Source: Choricystis sp. odSpoLacu1 (Eukaryota; Chlorophyta; Trebouxiophyceae). Taken from it: a stretch of 64,000 nt of DNA. The stretch covers positions 124,001 through 188,000 of the forward strand of contig OY253659.1 of assembly GCA_958009055.1 (NCBI GenBank). The letters run 5' to 3'. Positions 1 to 10,487 of this stretch are shown here, one piece after another (the first letter of the stretch is position 1; each line of letters begins with the position of its first letter). The translations under genes and the position numbers were made by a program. A model generated the notes under the pieces. The model did no database searches and had not been told where the DNA came from. It saw only the letters and a program-made list of their open reading frames with translations.

Positions 1-172
1 GCAGCCTCTTCGTTAGTACCTTTTTTCGTTGAACCAAACCCCCCGCGCGAAAAAAGACACAGGGACACCGCTTTGTCGCTTCTGTCGCTTGTCTCGTTTT
101 CATTTTGCTAACGCCGCTGTGTGCTGCTTCTAAATGAATTCATAGTAACAAAGAAAAACAAAACCCGTCCTT

Positions 173-2772
173 TCAAACAACTTCCGCAGCACTCGCCCCC
201 CCGTGCCGCCACACACTCCCGTGCAGCCGCCCCAACGCCTCCCCATCAAACACAAGGGCGTGGGCGGGAGCAGGCACCGTGTCCGCGTCCCCACCATCTG
301 CCACGGCGCCGTGGGCGGCGACCAGGGCTGAGAGTGTTGCCCGCGCGCGCACGGCGCCGGCCGCGCTGGCCGCCAGCGCGCCTGGTGTGAGGAAGGACGC
401 GCCTGACGCGGCGGCGCACACCGCCCGCGTGACGGGGAGGGGGGCCAGGGGCAGGCCCAGGGAGAGGCCGTAGAGGGTGGGAGGGGTGGGGGTGGTGGAG
501 GAGGAGGAAAGGGTGACAAAACGGAGAGCGCCGAGCGTGGTCGTCAAACCAAGCGCGCCCGCCGCGCGGACCAGGCCGGGCGGGGAGGCGACATCAACAT
601 CTGCCCCGGTGTCAATGTCCACGCCAGCCAGGGTGGCGGGCACGGGGGACGGCAGGGGCAGGGGCACGTCGATCGCGGTGAGCTGGGGCGGCGTGGCGTC
701 GTCGTCGTCGTCGCCACCCCCGCCCAGAGGCACCGCCAGCACCGCCCCCCGCGCCAGCGCGTCATTCAACGCGGCCAGTAGAAAAGGGGCGCCCACATAG
801 CTCGCTCCCAGGGCGGAGGGCAGGGGGCGGGAGGCGGCGGCCGGGCGGGGGGGGGCGGTGCCGGCGTCGCTCGGCCACTGCGCGACCAGCACGCCGCGCG
901 CGCGCGCGCGAGCGGGCGCGGCAGCGCCCGCAGCAGCGTGCCCGCCGGCAGCACGACCGCGCCGGGGGGGCCGGTGCCGGACGCGGTCCACAGGGCGACG
1001 TGCCCCCAGGGGGTGGCGGCGGCGCCGGTGGGGCCGTAGAGGACGGGCGGGGGGCGGGAGGAGGTGAGTGCACCGCGACCATCACCACCACCACCATCCA
1101 CCACCGCCGCCGGCAGCGGGGGCGGCGCGCAGGGCGCCCCCACCACCACGGCAGCATACGAGTGGGCCAGCAGGCGGGCGGCGGCGGGGGGGGCGAGGCC
1201 GGCCAGCGACTCGCGGCGCAGCAGCTCAACCGACGAGACAGAGGAGGGAAGGTCATCGTTTTCGCTCTCATCCCTCTCCTTCTGCGCCGCCGCCACGCCC
1301 GCCTGCAGGCACCGCAACGCCACCGCCAGGGCGGCCGCGCCATCCCCCAGGGAGGCGGCGTCCCCCTCGAACGAGGCGGCGGCGGTGGTGGAAGCGTCCA
1401 GCTGTGTTATGAAGTCTGTCAGATTGGACGCCCCCGCCACCCGCCCCCCCTCAAACAGGGTGACGGCGTGGCGTTGCAGTCCCGGGGCCAGGGCGCCCAC
1501 CATCAGCAGGGAGGCAACGGCCGCATCGACGATGAGGGCCACGCCGTGGGGAGGGGGGGTGGAGGGTGGGGGGGGTGATGACGACGCGGCCGCGTCGCCA
1601 GCGGACACGGCCCCGTCAGCTTCCAGCGCACTGCTGGCCCCACCACCACCAGCCGGCACAATGGTGGCAAACCCCAGCCTCGCCGCGACGCCCACCGCAG
1701 CGGCCACGCGCCCTGCCTCTATTCCCAGCAGATCACCCAACGCGTCCAGCCGGGTCGCCGGCCCCGCCGCCAGCAGGACGGCGTACAGGGCGGCTTCCAA
1801 GGGGTCGGCGTCGGGGGAGGAGGCGGTGGTGGGGGGGGCGGTGGTGGTGGTGCCGCCGCCGGCCGCGGGCGCGGACGCCCCTCTGCGCGCAGACGCGGGC
1901 GTGTGCGGCCGCGACGCCGCCCTGCCACCGTCCCGGTTGCTGACAAATCCCTCCAACGAGGTCACGGTGACGGCGTCGCCCGGGTGGAGGGGGAGGGAGA
2001 AGTAGAGAAGGCCCCGGGTGTAGAGAGAAGCGACGACGTCAGGCGGAAGGTCCCCCACCGCCGCGCCTCCCGGGGCTGCCGCCGCCCGCGCCACATCGAT
2101 TTCGCCAGGACTCAAGCTCCTGAACTCGGCGTCGGTGACGTTGACCGCGTGCATGCGCCACCAGGGGGCGACCGCGCGCGGCGGCGCGAGCGGGCCGCCA
2201 CGCGCGGCCACCAGCTCCCGCAACGCCGCGCGCGACGGTTTGAAGGGGCCCCGTCGCGACGACGCGGCATCGTTGGAGGCGGCGATGAACTCGTTGCGCC
2301 CGATGCCAAGCACGGCGGCCGCGTCGGCGGCCGCGAAGTTGGGGAGGGACGCGTACGGCGCCCGCGCGGCCAGGGAGGCGGCCAGCAGGTCAGCATAATA
2401 ATCGGCGGGGGTGACGCGCAGCACGCGGGCCACGTAGTGGGCCAGGTGGTAGGGGTAGATCTGATGGAAAAGGTGTGGGTGGGTGAAGAGGTGTTTGCGA
2501 TACAACAAAAAAAGGCCTCCCCCCGCATCTTTAATCCAAACACTCACCCTGTTGCCCTCCTTGAACAGCTTGACCAACCCTTCATAATACTCGTTCTCGC
2601 CGCACACCCGCTCCGCGGGCGACCCTGCCCAGGCCGCGCCTGCGCGGGCGCACGTTGTCCGCACGCGCGCGCGCCACTCGGTGTGCGGCAGCAGGGCGCG
2701 CACGCGGGGGGGCAGATCATCGTAGGATGCCCCCGAGGCCACGGCACGGGCGACGTACTCGTCGGTGGCCAT
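173..2772 (-). CDS. FAM91: FAM91 family protein (Golgi vesicle-capture adaptor), one intron and one apparent frameshift
   Basis: Exons 2548-2772 and 173-2460, with an 87-bp GT-AG intron. The start is the ATG at 2772. Family landmarks in order are a YPYHLAHYVARVLRVTP stretch, LPNFAAADAAAVLGIGRNEF, a GLLYFSLPL segment before LEGFVSNR, and in the C-terminal domain VALIVDAAVASLLMVGAL and LYGPTGAAATPWGHVALW. FAM91 proteins sit at the trans-Golgi and link golgin-captured vesicles to TBC1D23-type proteins. The frame changes in a CG run at about 895-910. Upstream the protein reads up to LLRALPRPLARARA, and downstream it resumes at GVLVAQWPSD and runs through FLLAALNDALARGAVLAV to the stop at 173. Removing one CG unit gives about 836 aa, close to the human length. 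The start lies 105 bp from the divergent SEM1 start. Confidence 0.85.
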
Positions 2773-2877
2773 TTTGGGGGAGGGGGATGTGACGAGAGGA
2801 GGTGTGATGAGACAATCAGTTTTTGCGTCACTTCTTCTCTGCATCGCGCCCGCGCCGTCTCCTCCCCTTCTCCCTCT
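2773..2877. promoter_or_regulatory. Short bidirectional promoter region, FAM91/SEM1
   Basis: Only 105 bp separate the divergent start codons of FAM91 and SEM1, so both promoters and 5' leaders must lie here or overlap. No TATA box stands out; the region is pyrimidine-rich toward SEM1. Confidence 0.5.
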
Positions 2878-3294
2878 ATGACTGACCCCAGCAAGCCCAC
2901 CGACCCGCCCACCGCGGCCGCGTCGGCACCGGACGGCGCCCCGCCTCCGCGCGCAGCGGCCGCGCCCAACGCCGCAGCGTTGGAGGGGGACGACCTGTTT
3001 GAAGAGTTCGCGCTGCCAGGTGGTGAGTGTCTGGGATTGGTGTGCGTGTGTGTGGATGGTGGGGAGAGCGGCGAGTAAGGCGGAGGGAGGGGCGACACGA
3101 CGCGCGCGGGCCATCCGCGTTCGACACCTCTGGAGACCAACCCTCCCCACACACACCACACTGCAGAGGCCGCCGCCGCCAAGGAGAACGCCGCCCACGT
3201 GGCCGACGTCCCATTGTTCGAGCCCGCGTGGGAGGACGAGGTGGACGACGGCTTCGCCGCGCGGTTGAAGGCAGAGGTCGCGGCGAGGACGTGA
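2878..3294 (+). CDS. SEM1: SEM1/DSS1 26S proteasome lid subunit
   Basis: Two exons, 2878-3022 and 3167-3294, encode about 90 residues. The protein carries the two acidic aromatic blocks typical of SEM1/DSS1: DDLFEEFAL near residue 39 and PLFEPAWEDEVDDGFAARLK near the C-terminus. The family is a small, largely disordered protein that stabilises the proteasome lid and also joins TREX-2 and BRCA2-type complexes. The N-terminus is Pro/Ala-rich and variable, as usual. The intron starts GTGAGTG and ends CTGCAG. The length and motif order fit well and no close alternative family shares both blocks. Confidence 0.88.
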
Positions 3295-3561
3295 GAAGAG
3301 GGGTGACAAAGAAATGACTGTGTCTTTGTTTTTTTTTTCTGTGGGCTGCCTCTGTGTGAGTGTGTCGCTGTGTGTGTGCGCGTGCGCCGGAGTGATCTAT
3401 CTGCGCCGGACGGCGTTGGTTGACCGGGCTGGGCGTGTTTCGTCCGCAAAAACACGCACCTCTCGCTCACTCTCTCACGGCCTTTATTTCTCTCGGCCCT
3501 GCGGTCCTGCGCCCCTCCTGCGCCCCTCCCCTGCGTGCCACTCTGCGCCCCCCACACAAAC

Positions 3562-6500
3562 ATGTCGCACTTGGGGCGCCGCCTCAAGGAGGCCGACGTG
3601 GACCTCCTGCCCGTGGATGAAGAGGACGACGTTCAAGGCGGCGCATTTGACAACGCGTCGGACGACGACGGCGACGCCAGCGGCGCGGACGCGGCGCCGC
3701 CGCCGCCGCCGCGTGTCAAGGCCAAGACCAAAGCCAGCGACGGGGCTGGCGAGGGGCCGAGCACGGTGAGAGAGAGGGAGAGACGGCGCGGTCTCCCCGC
3801 ATGTGGCGCTCGCCAGCCAACGTTTCGCGCTTGCGCCCCGCCCTCTCCTCCTCACCACCCCTCCTCTCACCACTCCCACACCACAGTCACAACTGGCTAT
3901 TGGTGCTGCCGTCGCAGCCGCTGCCGCCGCCCTGGCCCTGCTGCTGCGCCGGCGGGGCAAGCGAGGCGGCAAGCCGCTGCCCCGCGTCGGCCGGCCGCCG
4001 CCGCCCACTGCTGCCTCCGCGCCGTCCCACCGGCGCAAACGGTCGGAGGCGGGGTTCAGGTGAGCGTGGTGTATGTTTTGAGGGTGGGAGTGGACGTGTA
4101 AATGCGCGCGGGAGAGCGAGGGAGGGGGGCGGGGAGAGGCGACGGCGCGTGAATGGGTCGGCCTTCGCTCGCCTGCTTTGCTGACGACGTCACCCTCTTA
4201 TCCTCCTCACCCACCCCCACACAGACCCGCCTCCGCCGCCGGCCTGACCTCCACCCCCTCCCTGACCGCGTTCTCGCCCGCTCGCAAGGTGGCCCGCCAC
4301 GGCGACGGCGACGACGCGGCCGCGGAAGCGTCGGCGGCCGCGTCGGCGGCGCGCGGCGCGCCCGCCGCCGCGCAGCCACCGACGCCCGCCAAAGCGGCTG
4401 AGAGCTCGTCCCCTGTGGCTGCTGTGTCGCCGGAGGGCGGGCGCGGCGTGGCTGCCGCGGCGGCGGCGGGCGTGGTTGCCGCTGGCCTGGGCGCGGCGGC
4501 CGCCCTGCCGCGCCGCCCGGCGGCCAAGGTGGCTGCGGCCGTGCCTGAGCCGACGGCGGCGGCGGCGAGCGGCAGCGCTGCGCCCGTGCGCACCGCGGCG
4601 GCGGCCCCGGCCGGCCTGGGAGGCGGCCTGCTGCCGCCCAAGGCCGCGGCGGCGGCGACGGCCGCGCCCCAGCCTGCTGCGCCCGCTGCGAGTGCCCCGC
4701 CCACGGCTCAGGCCGGAGTGGAGGCGCCCAAAGCGGCGGCACCCGCCGCCACGCCGCGCCCCGCCGGCCTGGGCAGCGGCGCCCTGCCCTCCAAGTCCGC
4801 TGCGCCCGCTGCGCCCGCTGCGCCCGCTGCGGCCGTGCCCGCGCCCGCTGCGACCGCGCCCGCCGCGCCGGCCCCCGCTGCGGCCGCGCCCGCGCCCGCT
4901 GCGACCGCGCCCGCCGCGCCGGCCAAGCCGGCCGTGGGCCCCGCGTCCGCGTCGTGGGCCGCCGCGGCGGCACCCAAGCCGACGGTCGCGGCGCCAACCA
5001 AAGAGGTGGCGGCGCCCGCCGCGCCTGCCCCGGCCGCGCCCGCTGCCGCCACCAAGCCGGAGCCTCCGGCCGCGCCGCCGGCGCCCAAGCAACAGGTGCC
5101 GCCGCCCAAGCCGGCGCCCGTCGCCACCCCCACTCCGGTCGCCACGACTGCCGCCGCAGCGCCGGCCGCGCCAGCCCCCGCTGGCGGCAACGCGGCACCT
5201 CAGCCGGGATCCTGGGCCGCCATGCTGCGCGACTCGCCCGTGCCGCCGCGCACCTCGCCCCGCCGCCCGGCGGCGGGGGAGGGCAGTGCATTTGGGCGGG
5301 CAGAGGAGGCAGTGACGCCACCGCCCAAGCCGGCCGCGCCGGTGGCGCCCAAACAACCCTCGCCGCCGCCCCAGGCAGCTGCTGTCGCCGCCGGCCCCGA
5401 CCCCGACGCTAAACCGGCCGCGCCCTCGCCCAAGCCGTGGCTGGAGGCTGTGAAGGCGGCGCCCGCAGTCGCGGCGCCGCCGCCTGCCGCCGCTGCCGCG
5501 CCTGCCGCTGCTGCCCCCGGCTCGCCTTCCTCCCGCCCCGCGCCCTCCCTCAAGTCCACGCTGTCGCCCCACGCGCGCCCGTACGATCCTCTGTCGTTTG
5601 CGGGCAGCAAACCGGCGGCGGTGGGAGCGCCGGCCACTGCGACTGCCGCCCCCACGCGCCCCCCCCCCCCCCGCCGTCCCTGACCCATCCTCCTCGTCAG
5701 AGGATGAAGACACCGTCCTGGACGCCGCCGTGGCTGAAGCCGCAGCAGAGGCCGCTCAAACCACCCCCCCACCCCCCACCGGCGCGCCCGCGGCAGCCGC
5801 GCGCCGCGCCGCCGCGCGCGCCGCGCGCCCCCCGGTCCCGGTGCCTGCGCCGACGCAAGGCGTCTCCCTCCCCGCCCCCGACGATGACGCCCCCCCCCCC
5901 CCCCGCCACCGAGGGCGAGGTCGCGGTGGAAGCCTTGCTGCGCGCCGCCGCCCGCCTGTGGAACGACAAGGGCAACGCGGCCGCCGCGGAGCGCACGCTG
6001 CGCCGCGCCGCGGCGGAGGCAGCCTCCGGCGCCGCCGCCGTCTCCCCCGCCTGGGTGGCCACCCTGCAGTCCGCCCTGGCGGACGTGCTGGGGGCGGGTG
6101 GCGCGGCGCGGCTGGAGGATGCGGCCGCGTGCTTGCGTGCCGCCACCGACGCGGCCGCAGCGTCGTCAGACGCCGCCCTGCACTGCAGAGAGGGGGGCCG
6201 CCTGGCTGTCGCCCTGCGCCGCCTGGGCCGCCCCGCGGACGCGTTGGTCGTGTACCGTGCGTGCTTGGCTGCCGCGGAGGGAGGTGACGAGGCGGCCGGC
6301 TTGGGCGCTGCCTCGCTGCCCGCGCTGTCGGCGCGGCACGGTCTCGCGGAGACGCTCCACGAAACGGGGGCGGTTGATGAAGCACTCACCCTGCTCGTCG
6401 ATGCCGCGTCCGCGCTGGATGCGGCTGGCACGCCCGTGGGGCGTGCCGCCGCCGTGCTGACGCGCGTGGAGTTGGGGAGACTGCAGGAGAAGGGCGGCGA

Positions 6501-7056
6501 CGCGGCCGCCGCGCTCGCGACGCTGCGCGCTGCTGCGGCTGCCGCGACTGGAGTGCACGGGCCCGGCGCCCCCGAAACCGCGTTCGCCAACGGCCACCTG
6601 GCCGCCGCCCTCAAGCGTGCGGGTGGTGCGGCCGACCTGGCGGAAGCTGCGGCCCTGTACGAACGCCTGGCGGCGGCTGCCGTCGCCAAAGCGTCGCGCC
6701 TCGCGGCCGCGCGCGGCGGCGCGCCGGCGGGCGCGCCCGCCGCAGCCGCCGCCGCGCGCGCCGCCCAGGACGCCGCCCTCGCCCTGCGCACCCTGGCCGA
6801 CGTGCGGGGCTTGACTGGGGATGCTGATGGTGCGGCTGACGCAGCTGAACAAGCGGCCGACCTGGTGGTGTCTGCCTTTGGCAAGTCGCACCCGCTCGCG
6901 GGCGTGTTCTGGGACGCAGTCGCCGCCGCCCGCGACGCGGCGGGCGACGCCGACGGCGCGGCCGACGCTAGGCGGGAGGCCAAGCGGGTCAAGGCGGCCA
7001 CCACGCGCACAGCCATGGGGGCGGCGCGGTCGGGGCGGGGAGGGGGGCGGCGGTGA
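3562..7056 (+). CDS. Single-pass membrane protein with Ala/Pro-rich linker and C-terminal TPR repeats; two apparent frameshifts
   Basis: Exons 3562-3765, 3887-4059 and 4225-7056. The N-terminal 68 residues are acidic. A membrane helix, AIGAAVAAAAAALALLL, follows at about residues 72-88 and ends in an RRRGKR stop-transfer cluster. A very long Ala/Pro/Lys-rich stretch (about residues 130-610) looks disordered. The C-terminal part has about six helical pairs with TPR spacing, for example around GRPADALVVYRACLAAAE and TGAVDEALTLLVDAASALD. Two poly-C runs (5659-5672 and 5890-5904) each need one base skipped to keep frame; the segment between them is acidic, like the rest. The corrected length is 1,068 aa. 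The specific function is unknown; a membrane-tethered scaffold is an inference. The alternative is two genes split at the first run. Confidence 0.6.
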
Positions 7057-7290
7057 GAGAGAGAGTTGATGGGGTTAAAACAAATCGGTTTTGATTGAAA
7101 AAAAAGGGCGGGCCCGGTTTTTTGTGTTTCACGGTTGCGCACCACACACAAACTACACCCTTTACGTATTTTGGCATGCTTCGATGTTGCGTTTTGTTGG
7201 GGCTTTTGATCGAGAGAGAGCGGGAGGGAGGGAAAAAAAACACCACTGATTTTAAACACGTTTTTTTGTTCGTTTCTACAAAACAATCCA

Positions 7291-10234
7291 TCACTTCTCC
7301 CCCTCCTTCTTCCTCCCAAACTGCAGCCCCTTGAACGCGGCCGCCGCCCCCGCCGCCGCGTCGCGGGCGGCATCTCGCACCCGCCCCCCCGCGGGCGCGG
7401 CCGCCGCCGCGCGCGCGCGCGCACCGCGTCGCGCAGCCGGGCGGCCAAGTCGGCGGCCGCCGCGGCGGCGGGCGTGCGTTGGGAAGGTTGGGAAGTTTGT
7501 GGCGCCTGCGACGGGGGCGGCGTGTGGGGAGGCGGCGACGGCGGGCGGGGAGCAGGCGGGGGGGAGGACGGTGGTGGCGGCGGAGCGGCGGCGGGAGGGG
7601 GTGCCACCGCTGCCACCACCACTCCACCACCACCCTCCGCCCCGCCGCCCGCCGCGTACTCGGCCAGCGCATCCGCCGCCTGGGCTCGGGTCAGGCCGGC
7701 CTTGAGTTCGAGGACGCGGGCGAAGTCAGCGCGCGACCCGCCGCGCGGCGCGAGCGCGGCGTAAGTTGCTGCCAGCGCGGACGGAGGCGCGGCCACCACT
7801 TTGAGGGCGGCTTCCGCCGGCGCAAACGCGCGAGCGACAGCGGCCGCGTAGGCGGGTAGTGTGGGAGGGGGTGGGGAGGGGGCGCCACCACCGTCGGGCG
7901 GCGCGGTCGCGGCGGCCGCGCTCGCAGCCGCCCCCGGCAGCGCGACAACCGCTGCTTTGATCGCTCCCAAATCAATCAGCAGCTGCTGCGCGCCCGCGTC
8001 CCCGATCTTGCGGCACCGGTGCACGGCGTCCGTGATGCGGGGGACGAGGGCGGCCACCAGCTTGTCGCAGATGAAGCGCCACGAGTCGGGAGGGAGGCCC
8101 GGCGCGAGCGCGGCCGCGCCGCGTGACAGCGACGTCGCACCGTCGGACGCGGCGGCCGACGCGTCGCCCGCCGCCTCCAGGGCCGCCCAGTTGGCGCGGG
8201 TCAGGGTGAGCAGAGCGGTGTCTGCCCGCGTCAGCAGCGCCAGGAAGGCGGCGTGCAGGGCGGCGGCGCAGACGTCGGCAAAAGCGGCGTCGCCGTCGCC
8301 AGCGGCCGCGAGCGCGCGCGCTGCGCCGTCGTCGGCCGTCGCTCTCAACGCCCCCGCCAGCTGGCCCGCCACCCGGCCCGCATAGTCGGCCGTGGCCGCA
8401 ATGGCGGCGGTGCGGGCCAGGTCGGCGTCGGTGGCGCGCACGTGCCACTCGGTGGTGCCGGGCGGTCCCGGCGGCGCGCGCGCGGTCGGGCGGCCGGTCG
8501 CGGCGCGCGGCAGTTTGGCCGCCAGCGCCCCCGCGTAAGCATCCAGCACCCTCCCAAACGCGGCGGCCAGGGCCACCAGGGTGCGTCCCCGGGACACGTG
8601 GCGCGCGCAGCGCGTGAGGGAGCGTTTGACCGCGGCAAACAGCTCGGGCGCGGAGCGCAGCACGCTGCCGCCGTCGGCGGGAGGCGTCCACGGTTCTTGC
8701 CGCGCGAGCGCGTCCGCAGTGGCCGCCAACGCTCTCTCCTCGGCCGCCACGTAGGCGCCCAGGTAGGGTTCAAAGGCGGCCGTGATGGCGCCCCGAAAGG
8801 CGGCGCCACCCGGGGGGAGGGCGAGGGCGGTGGCGCCGGGCGGGGCGGACGCGGCAGCGGCGGCCGCACGCCGCGCGGCCGCGGCTGCTGCCGCCCGCGC
8901 CCTCACCTGGCTCGCCGACGCGGCGTCGCCGTCGGCCGCCTCAAAGTCGACCGCCGCGTCACGCTCGGCCCCGAAGCGGGCGGCGGTGTCAGCCTCCCAG
9001 TCGTTGGCGGCTTTGACGGCGAGGAGGAGAGCTTCGACAGCGCCAGGAGGGGGCGGGGCGGTGGTGGTGGCCGCCGACCCTCCACTCCCCACGCCTCCTC
9101 CCACTCCCACCCCATACCCGCCCGCCTGCAGCACGCTCTCCAGCTGGGCCCGCGTCTCCCGCGCAAAGGCGGCGCAGACGGCTTCCTCTGTGCGCCAGGC
9201 GGGGGGGAGGGCGGCAAAGAGGGGCGCGCGAGAGCGCAGGCGCCGCCGCAGCCAGGCGAACCGCCTCTCGGCGCGCTCCAGGGCGCCGCCCTCGCCCCCG
9301 GCATAGAAGACGGAGGTGTAGGCGGAGACTTCTTTGGAGATTAGGGAGGCGAGAGGGGCGTCGGGGGCGCCGCCGCCGATGGCGGCAAGAAGGCGCGCAG
9401 CAGCGCGCACGCGGTCCAGCAACGCTGGCGGGGGCGGCGCCCCATCCCCGGACGCGGGCACCAGGTCGAACTCACGGGACGCGGCAATGGCCAGCGATTT
9501 TTTTAGGCGGGAGGCGCGGTCGGCCAGGGCCGCGACGGCGGGGGCAGGGGGTGGGGGAGGCGGGGTGGTTGTGTCGCCGCTGCTTCCACCACCCCCACTC
9601 GCCGCCCCCAAGTGGCCCGCCAGGTCGTCCACCGCCTCCACCAGTCGGGCCGCATCATCCAGCGCCCCGGACTCGGCGGCGGACGCCAGCTGGTCGACGG
9701 CGGACGCCAACATGCCTAGACGCCTCAACGCGGCCGCGCCGCGCGTCAAGTTTCCCTTGGCCGCGTCCAGCGCCCGCACGTCGCGGCACACGTCGTCCAC
9801 CACCGCCTCCGCGGACGCGGCTTTGGAGGCGACGGCAGCGACGCGGGCTGCGAGCTCGGCGGCCGCGGCGGCCGCGGGGGCGACGTCCGCTGCGGCGCGC
9901 GCGTCGGGGGCGGTGGCAGCACGCAGCGCGGCCAACAAAGCCGCATCCGTGGCCGCCAGGCGGCGGCGCAGGGCGGCCAGCAGGGGGTCCAGGCCGTCGA
10001 GGGAGGCGCCTGAGCAGGTTTGGGGTGGGAGGAGAGAGGTGAGGGAGGGTGTGTGTTTTTTTGCCGACTCCGACCCACACGAAACGAAAGAAACAGACCC
10101 GCGGGAAACATGTCGTTGACGAACGCCACCGCATCGAAGTTCTCCGCATCGAAGTCATCCGCATGGAACGCGTCCGTTGGTGGGGGAGGCGGAGGTGGGG
10201 CGGCGGCCGCGGGCGGGGGCGTGGGTGATGCCAT
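7291..10234 (-). CDS. VPS53: VPS53, GARP/EARP tethering complex subunit; one apparent frameshift near the C-terminus
   Basis: Exons 10099-10234 and 7291-10009. The start is the ATG at 10234. Exon 1 ends in the family's N-terminal signature, FDAVAFVNDMFPA. Exon 2 has the coiled-coil landmarks DDVCRDVRALDAAKGNLT and LGMLASAVDQL, followed by AERRFAWLRRRLR and WRTEEAVCAAFARETRAQL. GARP tethers endosome-derived vesicles at the trans-Golgi. A long Pro-rich insert precedes the end. At the CG run 7408-7422 the frame must move by one CG unit; the tail then reads AAFKGLQFGRKKEGEK to the stop at 7291. The corrected length is 950 aa. Without correction the frame stays open far into the antisense of the neighbouring TPR gene, which is not credible. 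VPS53 and the TPR gene are convergent, 234 bp apart. Confidence 0.85.
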
Positions 10235-10487
10235 TGGTTGATGGTGCGTCGGCCACAAGAGGGGGCGTGCGCGCGCCGCCGGCGCTGCCGCCGAGCGTAT
10301 GTGCGTGGGCACAGGCTTGCCCTGCCGCGACCCGCGTGCCCAAGCGGCTCGCGACGTCCAACAGGGGGACGCAAAAAAGAAAAGAAAAAAAGGAAAAAAC
10401 TGACACACCGAAAAAAAAAAAACGAACCATCGACCTTCTCTCTCGGGGGGCGCTTCCCGCGCGTCCCCCCCTCAACTCCAGCACCAA
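10235..10487. promoter_or_regulatory. Bidirectional promoter region, VPS53/UVSSA
   Basis: 253 bp lie between the divergent ATGs. The segment is GC-rich with an A-rich patch at about 10374-10428 on the + strand, which stands out against the surrounding composition. Confidence 0.4.

Noticed and set aside
1064..3078. Long plus-strand open frames over FAM91
   Set aside because: They are shadows of the minus-strand gene caused by high GC; no motif, and they cross the SEM1 and FAM91 starts.
5703..5900. Separate gene starting at the ATG at 5703 for the TPR domain
   Set aside because: The peptide in that frame is Trp/Pro-rich and looks out of frame, while the alternative frame is acidic and continuous with the upstream part; kept only as a secondary option.
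5697..7290. Continuation of the VPS53 reading frame antisense through the TPR gene
   Set aside because: It has no VPS53 similarity beyond the CG run, and its composition mirrors the antisense of the TPR repeats.
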